Shown here: piece after piece, positions 1 through 7,250 of the stretch | Numbering within the stretch: the first letter of the stretch is position 1 | How the letters are laid out: every line of letters begins with the position of its first letter | Assembly (NCBI GenBank): GCA_029256665.1 | Contig: JAQSXN010000004.1 | Location: 1 to 19,886, forward strand | From: Paenibacillus sp. | Lineage (GTDB): Bacteria; Bacillota; Bacilli; Paenibacillales; Paenibacillaceae | DNA length: 19,886 nucleotides | Reading direction: 5' to 3' | Made by a program: the position numbers and the translations under genes | The notes under the pieces: generated by a model | The model's database searches: none | What the model was told of the DNA's origin: nothing | Seen by the model: the letters and a program-made list of their open reading frames with translations, nothing else

Positions 1-1466
1 CCACCCATCTCGGATTGTCCGGCCAATATCGCGTTGCCCCGCGTCTCCCACTCGGCGAGCGCTGCTTTGGTCTCCATGGTGCCTTCGAGCACCTTCTGGA
101 ACAGCTCATAGCCGATCTGACGGGCTTCCCAGACACCCGGTTTTTCGCGGTAGATCTTTTCTTCGTTAACGGAGGATGGCGGCAGAGGCTTAAGCATTGT
201 GAACGCATCGATGTTGTAGTTCATGCCGCCAACCGGCTTCAAGAACTCCTTGCGCGCGACAAGCTCGTAATTGCTTCTCGATTTCAGCTTCGCCCATTCT
301 TTGCTGTTCGAGAATTTAATAAAGTCCCAAGCGCCATCCGCGTTCTGCGCCTTGTTATTGATCGCCATCAGCTGGCTCAAGTTAATATTGCCGCCGGAAT
401 CGACGTTGGTCGGGTGGGTAGGCACGGTTACGACATCCCAATCGACCATTTCAAAGTCCTTGATGCTCGCCGCATTGTCGCTAAACTTCTTCAGCTCGTT
501 GACATAATACGACTCGCCGATCATCATCGCGACTTTGCCTTGCGCGAACAGATCGCCGTAGAATGGATCAACGCCGCCGTCTGCCGCGACTTTTTCGTTC
601 AACTTCATAATGAATTCCTGATCCGGCACGATCTTCTCCTTGTACAGGCCGGCTACGGTGTCGAACACTTCCGCCCATTGATCGCTGTTCACGAGCATCT
701 TGTCGCCGTTGTCGTCCCAAGTCTTAAGCTGGAGGGCCGTGCTGTAGTTCTGCACGTCGCTGAAGCCGTCGGAGTTCCAACGGTTGAACGAGAAGCCGAA
801 CGTCCGGTCGATGCCTTCGCCGCTTGCCAGCTGACGGGCTTTCGCAAAGACGTCCGTCCAGCTCATTTTGTCGGTTGGAGGTTCGATATTCATGTCGGCG
901 AAAATCTTTTTGTTATAATAGAGCGCCGATGAAGTGAACGTAGGCGTAAGCGCGTAGATATTGTTGTCGCCTGCCGCCTTGATACCCTCGATGACCGTCG
1001 GCACGTAATCCGACAGATCGAATTTGTCCTGCGAGATCAGCGGATCAAGCGGCTTCAGCAAATTGTCCTGCGTGAATCTTCTCAGCAGATTGTAGTCGAT
1101 GACAACGACGTCTACCGGATTCTGGCCTTCCATCAGCTTCTTCATCTCTTCGTACGGATCAGGCTGATCCGTCGGCTTGCCCGGCTCCGAGGTTTGCGTG
1201 AAACGCTGATTGTCGTAGTTGACGGCGCCGACGATCTCGAATTCCACGTTCGGATATTGGAATTCGAACATATCGGTGTATTGCTGGCGGAAGTAGGGCT
1301 CGTTATCCGCTCCGCCGTACATAACGCCGATTCGAAGCACGCTCGTCTCCGCTTCGGATGGATCGTTGCCTCCCGAACACGCGGACAACATGCCGGCCGT
1401 GAGCGTAAGCGACATCCCAAGCATGGTCCATTTGGTTACTTTCGATTGACTTAGAACATTAATCAT
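1..1466 (-). CDS. extracellular solute-binding lipoprotein of an ABC transporter, family 1 type (3' end beyond window)
   Basis: Reading in from 1466 the frame stays open for 488 codons to the window edge, so the C-terminus is missing. The N-terminus is a lipoprotein signal peptide: charged stretch SQSKVTKW, hydrophobic core, and lipobox LSAC with the acylated Cys at residue 30. The mature part looks like a family 1 sugar/oligosaccharide-binding protein (segments such as ALYYNKKIFADMNIEPP and GKVAMMIGESYY are typical), so it should sit on the outer face of the membrane and capture a substrate. The substrate cannot be told from sequence. Two in-frame ATGs exist, at 1472 and 1466; AGGGGG lies 8 nt before the second, which I prefer. 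The start overlaps the end of the upstream ATPase gene by 8 nt, implying translational coupling to an export-type ABC operon, which is an odd partnership. No matching sugar permease is visible; it could lie past the edge. Confidence 0.9.
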   Translation of the reverse strand, partial: MINVLSQSKVTKWTMLGMSLTLTAGMLSACSGGNDPSEAETSVLRIGVMYGGADNEPYFRQQYTDMFEFQYPNVEFEIVGAVNYDNQRFTQTSEPGKPTDQPDPYEEMKKLMEGQNPVDVVVIDYNLLRRFTQDNLLKPLDPLISQDKFDLSDYVPTVIEGIKAAGDNNIYALTPTFTSSALYYNKKIFADMNIEPPTDKMSWTDVFAKARQLASGEGIDRTFGFSFNRWNSDGFSDVQNYSTALQLKTWDDNGDKMLVNSDQWAEVFDTVAGLYKEKIVPDQEFIMKLNEKVAADGGVDPFYGDLFAQGKVAMMIGESYYVNELKKFSDNAASIKDFEMVDWDVVTVPTHPTNVDSGGNINLSQLMAINNKAQNADGAWDFIKFSNSKEWAKLKSRSNYELVARKEFLKPVGGMNYNIDAFTMLKPLPPSSVNEEKIYREKPGVWEARQIGYELFQKVLEGTMETKAALAEWETRGNAILAGQSEMG

Positions 1467-2361
1467 TGCCATTACCCCCTAATAAATTTGGCGAAGTGAT
1501 GATGATGCGCTCCCCGTCGAATTCCATCGTCGCTTTGTCCTTGATGCCGAGCGCGGTCAAAAATTCCTTCGGTACCTGCAGACGTCCTACGCGGTCGACG
1601 ACGACGTATGCTTCGTGTACGCCCGTCAGACCTTTCATGGCGGGCTGCGACGCATCGCCTCCTCCTTCAAGTCCGATGTTCGGATTGCGTTTAATAAATT
1701 CGGTGCTCGTTAATCCGTCGCGAATGGCGACGACCCGGTCCACCTTGCTCGCAAGCGTCATGTCGTGGGTTACGATCACGATCGTAATGCCGATCTCGCG
1801 ATTGAGTCTTCGGAATATGCCCATGATCAGGTCCGAGGTAGTCGTATCGACGGAGCCGGTCGGCTCATCCGCAAGCAGCAGCTTGGGCCGGTTGGAGAGC
1901 GAGATCGCGATGGCAACGCGCTGTTGCTCTCCGCCCGAGAGCTGATGGAGCTTGTTGTGCATGCGTTCCTTCAGCCCCACCCACTCCAGAAGCTGCTTCG
2001 CGTAATCGCGATCGACCTTGCCGGACAACATCATCGGCATCTCGACGTTCTCCAGCGCCGTCAGGTATGGCAGCAGGTTCCGGGCATTGTTCTGCCAGAT
2101 AAAGCCTACCGTCTCCCTCTTGTACTGAACAAGCTCTTCGTCCGTAATTTTGAGCAAATCCCATGGTCCTACTTTCACTTGCCCCGCGGAAGGACGGTCG
2201 AGACCGCCCAGCGTGTTGAGCAGCGTCGACTTGCCGCTGCCGCTGTTGCCGATAATCGCCATCAGCTCGCCGTCTTCGACCGTCAGGTTAAGTCCTTGGA
2301 GCGCCACGACCTCAAGCTCATCCGTTTTGTAAATTTTCACTAATCCTTCGCAATGAATCAT
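1459..2361 (-). CDS. ABC transporter ATP-binding protein with C-terminal AbrB/SpoVT-like domain
   Basis: A 300-residue ATPase of the LolD/MacB/YknY class that would power the adjacent FtsX-type permease. Visible motifs: Walker A GNSGSGKS (about residues 36-43), Q-loop in FIWQN, signature LSGGEQQRVA (about 139-148), Walker B LLLADEPTG (about 160-168) and H-loop VTHD (about 198-201). The class normally ends near residue 220-235. Here a linker is followed at about 252-293 by VDRVGRLQVPKEFLTALGI and then E-x-DGERIIITSP, the pattern of an AbrB/SpoVT/MazE swapped-hairpin domain (compare VDELGRVVIPIELRRTLGI in AbrB). The domain may add a dimer contact, a regulatory site or DNA binding; this is inference. 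The start follows GGAGAGGAG in the last codons of the permease gene, with 6 nt between the permease stop and this ATG. The tail GGNGND is Gly/Asn-rich. Confidence 0.93.
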   Translation of the reverse strand: MIHCEGLVKIYKTDELEVVALQGLNLTVEDGELMAIIGNSGSGKSTLLNTLGGLDRPSAGQVKVGPWDLLKITDEELVQYKRETVGFIWQNNARNLLPYLTALENVEMPMMLSGKVDRDYAKQLLEWVGLKERMHNKLHQLSGGEQQRVAIAISLSNRPKLLLADEPTGSVDTTTSDLIMGIFRRLNREIGITIVIVTHDMTLASKVDRVVAIRDGLTSTEFIKRNPNIGLEGGGDASQPAMKGLTGVHEAYVVVDRVGRLQVPKEFLTALGIKDKATMEFDGERIIITSPNLLGGNGND

Positions 2362-2367
2362 GCGCCG

Positions 2368-5277
2368 TTAACGCTCCTCTCCCATCTTGACTGCCTGATG
2401 AACCCTTAATCTGCGAATATGCAGGAAGAGCAGCAGCGCGCCTACGATCATCATGAAACCGACGACGTAGAAGAGCTGATTCGTATCGCTTGCTTCGAAT
2501 ACGACGCGGAACGGCGGTACCGTCTCCGCGACATTGTCTGCCGTCTGCAAGAACTGGAGGAAGATAATGCTAACCGCCTTGCCGATCGCAACGCCCAAGC
2601 CGATCGCTAGCCCCGCGGTGAACAACTGCTCAAGCAGCAGCATGCCCGTAAGCTGCTTTCTGGAGAGACCCATTGCGCGCAGCACGCCGAATTGCACGAC
2701 CCGCCCCGACAAGTTGAAGAACCAGTAAAGAATGTATCCGGCAAGCGTAATGACGACGGATACGAGGAAACCGAGACTTAAGATGCCGAATACGCCGCCG
2801 CGGGTAGGATGCTTGGCTTGCGTGATCAGCTCGGTGCGAACGTCGTCGACCGAAGCCAGCTCGACGCCTTCCTTCTGCAGCTTCTCGACGATCGGCGCTA
2901 CAAGCGCGTCCGGCTCCATCTTCAGCCACACTTCGTACGGCATGATGGGAAGCTGATCGTAAATGTAATCGAGATTCGTAATGATAAATGGCGATTTGTC
3001 CGGATATTGACTTGGCCAATAAGGCAAGATGCCGAATACCGAGAACTCGATCATGCCGTCCGGGAAACCGACGGAGATCGTATCGCCCAGCTTCAGCTGG
3101 TATTTCTCCGCTACTCCGGTAGGGATAATTGCCGCGTGTTCGGCTAAGCCCAGATTCGCCAAATACTGGAACGGATGCACCGGATACAAATCGTCGCGGA
3201 ACCAGGCCACTTCTGAGAAATCTTTGTTGTCGATGCCGAGAATCGTTCCTTGGCCGATCGACTTGCCGGAGATGACGACGTTGCCCTTGGCCTTCAGCAC
3301 GCGGGCAGCCGCTTCGACGCCGTCTAGCGAACGGAAAATCTCGAAAGGCGGTTCGTTATACAAAATGCGCGTCGGTACGCCTCCGCCATTGCCCCCGCCT
3401 CCGTTTCCTCCTCCGCCATTGCCGCCTCCGCCGTTACCTCCACCGCCGTTGCCTCCACCGCCATTGCCGCCTCCACCGTTGCCTCCACCGCCGCTAGGCG
3501 GCGTAACTTCCGCCGTTCCGTCCCATACGGTCTGAATAATGACATCCGATCCGTATTTATATAGGGTGCGTTCCGTTGAGTTAAGGTCGATCGTGCGGGC
3601 GGCCGAAGCGTTGTACACGCCTAATCCGAGCGTAAGCACGAGCAATATCATAAGCGGATAATATCCTTTGGACGAACGCGACAGTTGCGTTAGCGTCAAG
3701 TAGAGCGGCACAGGGAGAAACTTGCGTCCCAGCCAATTAAACAGCTTGAGCAGCCATGGGAATAATCTAAGGAAAAACAATCCCAAAGCGAATATCGCCA
3801 GCGCCGGGACAAAGAACAGGAACGGCTGTACGTTAAGCTGATCCGTCGTCATGCCCGTCTGGAACGTCAGCATCTGGCGTTCATTGAACATATACCAGCC
3901 ATACCCTGCCGCTCCGAGCAGCAGCACGTCGAGGAACCAGCGCTGCCAGGCCGGCTTGCGGTCCGATCGCGCGAGCTCCTGTTTGTAGCTCACGATCGAC
4001 GAACGCGCATAGATGACCGCCGGAATGACGGTCGCCAGAATAGCTAGCAGCACGGCGGCTGCGCCTGCAATCATAGCCTCCGTGGAGAACCCTACCGGGA
4101 TCGACTTTCGATTGACGAACGATAAGAAGCCGTTGGCCGATCCGATGCTCTTGGCCATAAACCAACCGATGAACGGTCCCGTTCCCAACGCGATGGCTCC
4201 GAGCAGCAGGCTTTCTAACAGATAAATCCAAATGATCTGCCGCGTTCCCGCTCCGCGGCTGCGCAAAACGGCAATGTCGCTTCGCTGCTTATCGAGCGAC
4301 TGCCTGGCATTCATCGCGATGAAGTAGAACACCATCGCGATCATCGGGGCGGCAAGCGTAAAGAGCAGCGTTTGAAGCTGCAGGCTTTGCTTGCGGAACT
4401 CCGTGAGCGTCGACGCGAACGAAATTTCGACGCGCGTATCTTTCATCCGTTGGTAAAGCTCGATATTAAGACGTTCCAACGTTCTGCCGAGCGGCGAAAG
4501 TTGGCTCGTCTTCACCTCGGACAAGTCGAAAGCGTAATACCATCCGCCGTTATGCAGCGGAATGTGATGTTTCTCCATCAGCACCTTTTGGAAGGTCGCT
4601 TCGCTGACTTGCAGCGTGCCGAGCAACCCTTCAAGTCCCTGATACCAATAGGCATCTGTTGCATCGATAGGGTTAAACGCGCCGACGACCTTCACGCGAA
4701 GCGTCAGGTTAAGTCCGCCGTAGACCGGATATTCGAAGATGTCTCCGATATGGATATCGTTGCGGTACATCGCCTCCTCCATCATGACGGCTTCGATGAT
4801 ATCCCCGTTGCCGGCTGCTTCGTCGAACCATTTGCCTTGCGCGATCTCAGCGTGTTTGGCGAGTTCGGACATCGACATAAGCGACAATTGCCGGTTGCGT
4901 CCCGCGTCGACCTTGGAAGGATCTTCGGGCACGACGTCGGAGCTTCGGATGGAATACGTTTGTTGGTAGGTGTCATATGTAAAACCGATATTTGCCGGAA
5001 CGTTCTCCTTGATGTATCGTTCCAGCTCGCCAAGCGCCTTCATATCCGTACTCTCTCCAGGCGTTGCCTGGTATCTCATGAGCAGCGATCCCGCCGGCAA
5101 TCCCTCGCTTTTCTCTTGCAGCGACTGGGTAACGACGCGCTTCAGTGCTCCGTCGGCGTACATGGGGATGCTCGTGGCGAATGCAACCGCCATGATAAGT
5201 CCGGCGAGCGTGCTGAGCGTAAGCCATCTTGTATTCCACATTTTGCGGAATAAGAATCGGAACAGTGGAATACCCAT
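2368..5277 (-). CDS. FtsX/MacB-type ABC transporter permease, two-module, with Gly-Asn repeat linker
   Basis: A 969-residue membrane protein. About ten hydrophobic segments can be seen near residues 17-39, 305-325, 348-375, 400-423, 444-462, 484-512, 538-559, 827-853, 878-905 and 932-953. Two large extracytoplasmic regions (about 40-300 and 560-825) follow the first and seventh segments. Both halves carry the FtsX hallmark near a cytoplasmic loop (IAVLRSRGAGTRQI and FGVLRAMGLSRKQL), so it appears to be two FtsX modules in one chain, far longer than the roughly 400 residues of YknZ. Such permeases move lipids, peptides or drugs, or do mechanical work on the envelope, rather than forming an import channel. 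Residues 596-633 are seven GGGGN units plus GGG in the second ectodomain. The ATG lies 3 nt after the adaptor stop codon; the ribosome site is weak, suggesting coupled translation. Substrate unknown. Confidence 0.93.
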   Translation of the reverse strand: MGIPLFRFLFRKMWNTRWLTLSTLAGLIMAVAFATSIPMYADGALKRVVTQSLQEKSEGLPAGSLLMRYQATPGESTDMKALGELERYIKENVPANIGFTYDTYQQTYSIRSSDVVPEDPSKVDAGRNRQLSLMSMSELAKHAEIAQGKWFDEAAGNGDIIEAVMMEEAMYRNDIHIGDIFEYPVYGGLNLTLRVKVVGAFNPIDATDAYWYQGLEGLLGTLQVSEATFQKVLMEKHHIPLHNGGWYYAFDLSEVKTSQLSPLGRTLERLNIELYQRMKDTRVEISFASTLTEFRKQSLQLQTLLFTLAAPMIAMVFYFIAMNARQSLDKQRSDIAVLRSRGAGTRQIIWIYLLESLLLGAIALGTGPFIGWFMAKSIGSANGFLSFVNRKSIPVGFSTEAMIAGAAAVLLAILATVIPAVIYARSSIVSYKQELARSDRKPAWQRWFLDVLLLGAAGYGWYMFNERQMLTFQTGMTTDQLNVQPFLFFVPALAIFALGLFFLRLFPWLLKLFNWLGRKFLPVPLYLTLTQLSRSSKGYYPLMILLVLTLGLGVYNASAARTIDLNSTERTLYKYGSDVIIQTVWDGTAEVTPPSGGGGNGGGGNGGGGNGGGGNGGGGNGGGGNGGGGNGGGVPTRILYNEPPFEIFRSLDGVEAAARVLKAKGNVVISGKSIGQGTILGIDNKDFSEVAWFRDDLYPVHPFQYLANLGLAEHAAIIPTGVAEKYQLKLGDTISVGFPDGMIEFSVFGILPYWPSQYPDKSPFIITNLDYIYDQLPIMPYEVWLKMEPDALVAPIVEKLQKEGVELASVDDVRTELITQAKHPTRGGVFGILSLGFLVSVVITLAGYILYWFFNLSGRVVQFGVLRAMGLSRKQLTGMLLLEQLFTAGLAIGLGVAIGKAVSIIFLQFLQTADNVAETVPPFRVVFEASDTNQLFYVVGFMMIVGALLLFLHIRRLRVHQAVKMGEER
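3379..3492 (-). repeat. 15-bp-period tandem repeat encoding (GGGGN)7-GGG in the permease
   Basis: Seven consecutive 15-bp units read GGGGN on the minus strand, followed by GGG. The units differ at many third positions (GGC, GGT, GGA and GGG all occur; AAC and AAT alternate), so the protein repeat is conserved better than the DNA repeat. It lies in frame in the second extracytoplasmic region of the permease and is probably a flexible linker. Confidence 0.95.
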
Positions 5278-5280
5278 CGT

Positions 5281-6354
5281 TTATCGACCTACGACTTTCT
5301 GCCCCGGCTTCAATCCCTGCAAAATTTCGATATCCGTGGCGGTCTGCTGACCGACCTCGACATCCACCTCGCGTTTGCCTTCATCGTCAATCACTTGAAC
5401 ATAAGTGCGGGAACCGATATTGCGAAGCGCGGAAGGCGGGATGACGACGGCATTCTCCGTACGTTTGGTAATAATGTTGATCGCGATCGGCGTGCCTCGC
5501 TGAATGTCCGCCGGCAGTTCCGGCAAATCGACGATCATGAAGTCCTCGGGGCGTTCCGGCTTCGTCTCGCCTTGCGGCGGATTGCCGTTCCCGTTGCCGT
5601 CGCCTTCCGTCGTTTTCACGGGCATTTGCTTCACCGTGCCCTTAAAGTTGCCTGCGCTGCTTATCGTTACGACGGCCTCCATGCCGGGCGCGATTTTCTC
5701 AAGCTCCGTCTTGGTCAGCTTGGCCGCGGGCGTCATAAGTCCCGTGTCCGCCACGATCGCGACAGGCGCGTAGGCTTTGATCACGTCGCCCTTTTGGGCG
5801 CTAACCGACACGATCGTGCCCGCATATGGCGCTACGATCGTCGCTTTGGCGATCTCTTCTTCCATGTCGACGAGCTTCTGGCGTTTCTCTTCGAAGGCGA
5901 TTTGCTTCTCTTCGAATTCCAGCGGTTCCATCTCGTCGCGCATCCGAAGCGTCTCCTTCATCGCGTTTTCTTCCCGCTTGAACGCGAGCCGTTCCATCCG
6001 CAACGATTTCTGCAAGTCCTCGACGTCGAGCTCGCCGATGATGTCTCCGGCCTGCACTTTATCGCCGGTCTTTACGTAGAGCTCTTTGAGATGTTTGCCG
6101 TCTAGCGTAAAATACATCGTTTCTTCCTGCGTGGAAATGACTTTGCCGATGACTTGAACCTTCGTCTCCAGCGTCTTGGTCGTGACTTCGTACTCCGGTT
6201 TTTTCGAGATTTGAGGCGGCACGATATCCGGCAGCACCTCTTCTCCCTTTTCGTCGGGCAGCAGCGAACAGCCGCTTGCAAATACCAGCGACAAGCTCAT
6301 CGCGGCGATTACGGAAACTCTAGATAAATTTCCCGTCCACCATTTCATAGACAT
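5281..6354 (-). CDS. HlyD/RND-type membrane-fusion (periplasmic adaptor-like) lipoprotein
   Basis: A 357-residue adaptor of the YknX/MacA type that would link the ABC permease to the outside of the cell. The N-terminus has a hydrophobic stretch ending in FASGC (Cys 29), a plausible though non-classical lipobox, so it is probably lipid-anchored. A lipoyl/barrel-sandwich half precedes a short charged helical hairpin (about residues 111-168, rich in Glu, Lys and Arg), followed by the second half beginning ATIVAPYAGTIVSVSAQKGD. A beta-barrel region and a C-terminal domain (VVIPPSALRNIGSRTYVQV) follow. A Gly/Asn stretch GDGNGNGNPP lies near residue 252. The frame is open 30 nt further upstream, but GGAGG stands 9 nt before the ATG at 6354, so I use that start; it overlaps the upstream ATPase gene by 35 nt. 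It is followed after 3 nt by the permease gene. Confidence 0.92.
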   Translation of the reverse strand: MSMKWWTGNLSRVSVIAAMSLSLVFASGCSLLPDEKGEEVLPDIVPPQISKKPEYEVTTKTLETKVQVIGKVISTQEETMYFTLDGKHLKELYVKTGDKVQAGDIIGELDVEDLQKSLRMERLAFKREENAMKETLRMRDEMEPLEFEEKQIAFEEKRQKLVDMEEEIAKATIVAPYAGTIVSVSAQKGDVIKAYAPVAIVADTGLMTPAAKLTKTELEKIAPGMEAVVTISSAGNFKGTVKQMPVKTTEGDGNGNGNPPQGETKPERPEDFMIVDLPELPADIQRGTPIAINIITKRTENAVVIPPSALRNIGSRTYVQVIDDEGKREVDVEVGQQTATDIEILQGLKPGQKVVGR

Positions 6355-7117
6355 GGTCGGCAACCTCCAAAATCGTAGGATCATGTGTAGTCATGCATAT
6401 TGAGACGTTTTCTGTTGCGATAATAGTTTGGAATACCGCCATGATTTGCGCGGACATGCCCGTATCGAGCTCGGCTGTCGGCTCGTCGGCCAGCAGCAAT
6501 AGCGGTTTATGAGCGATCGCCTTCGCGATGGCGACGCGCTGCTGCTCTCCCCCCGACAACTCGAAAGGACGATGATGCATGCGCTTCTCCAGTCCGACGA
6601 GTTCCAAGCACTGCTCCACTCTACCCTTCCACTCCGATCGGGGCGTTCCAGCCATGCGCAGCGACAGCTCCACGTTCTCCCGCGCGGACAACAGCGGCAT
6701 CAACGCGAACGCTTGGAAAATAAAGCCCATCTCCTTGCGCCTGACATGCGTTCGCTCGTCGTCGCTCATTTGGCTGAACGGCAAACCGTGGAACACGATA
6801 TCCCCCTTGCTCGGCGTATCGAGTCCTCCCAGGCAATTAAGCAGAGTCGTCTTGCCCGAGCCGGATCGGCCCTTAAGCATGACGAGCTGATTGGGGTAGA
6901 CGGACATCTGTATCCCCTTAAGCACGTGCAGCGTATTACCGCCGACTTGAAACATGCGCTCCACTTGGTTCACGGTAAGCAAAGCGTCTGCGGTTACAGC
7001 CTCTTGCCGTTTCCCTTCATCCCAATCGGCGGTGCTATCAGGAGCATGCTCGATCAATTCTAGCTTCGTTATTTGCGGTTCCGTACCGGCATTCCCCTTC
7101 CCTATCTCTTTCTTCAT
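6320..7117 (-). CDS. ABC transporter ATP-binding protein (LolD/MacB/YknY class)
   Basis: A 265-residue ATPase with intact motifs: Walker A GRSGSGKT (about 81-88), Q-loop in FIFQAFALMP, signature LSGGEQQRVAIA (about 186-197), Walker B LLLADEPT (about 203-210) and H-loop TTHD (about 239-242). It resembles ATPases paired with HlyD-type adaptors and FtsX-type permeases. It opens the operon and its end overlaps the adaptor gene. The N-terminus has about 45 residues before the ABC domain (charged, no signal peptide), longer than usual, and no good ribosome binding site precedes the ATG at 7117. The start is therefore uncertain; a downstream GTG or TTG closer to LLTVNQVERMFQ is possible. With the second ATPase further on, the operon supplies two complete but different ATPases for one two-module permease, so a heterodimer is plausible but unproven. 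Confidence 0.9.
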   Translation of the reverse strand: MKKEIGKGNAGTEPQITKLELIEHAPDSTADWDEGKRQEAVTADALLTVNQVERMFQVGGNTLHVLKGIQMSVYPNQLVMLKGRSGSGKTTLLNCLGGLDTPSKGDIVFHGLPFSQMSDDERTHVRRKEMGFIFQAFALMPLLSARENVELSLRMAGTPRSEWKGRVEQCLELVGLEKRMHHRPFELSGGEQQRVAIAKAIAHKPLLLLADEPTAELDTGMSAQIMAVFQTIIATENVSICMTTHDPTILEVADHVYEMVDGKFI

Positions 7118-7124
7118 ATTTCTA

Positions 7125-7152
7125 ATCTTACATCATAGACGGCTTATGCCAA
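7125..7152 (-). promoter_or_regulatory. candidate SigA-type promoter for the ABC export operon
   Basis: TTGGCA (7147-7152) and TAAGAT (7125-7130) are separated by 16 nt, matching the consensus boxes at 5/6 and 4/6 positions. The -10 box ends only 7 nt before the annotated ATG, so transcription would begin at about the start codon. Either the message is leaderless, the real start is further in, or the promoter is elsewhere. Confidence 0.35.
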
Positions 7153-7196
7153 GAAAAAGTTACGTACTTTGGTCATTTATCCCTAACTTTTTTCAC

Positions 7197-7238
7197 AAAA
7201 AAAGAGAATGCCGCTCCGCGTGAAGAAATCGGAACGGC
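7197..7238 (-). terminator. rho-independent terminator of the chemotaxis receptor gene
   Basis: On the minus strand, GCCGTTCCG and CGGAGCGGC form a 9-bp stem (one G-T pair) with an 11-nt loop, followed after a few bases by seven T residues. It lies 12 nt past the receptor stop codon and before the ABC operon, separating the two units. Confidence 0.85.
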
Positions 7239-7250
7239 AGCCTCCACCTT

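Noticed and set aside
3379..3492. CRISPR-like or DNA-level repeat array
   Set aside because: The 15-bp units are contiguous with no spacers, stay in frame in the permease, and vary only at synonymous positions.
3029..3535. Plus-strand proline-rich frame opposite the GGGGN repeat
   Set aside because: The Pro-Pro-Leu repeat is the complement of the Gly/Asn repeat in a well-supported permease gene.
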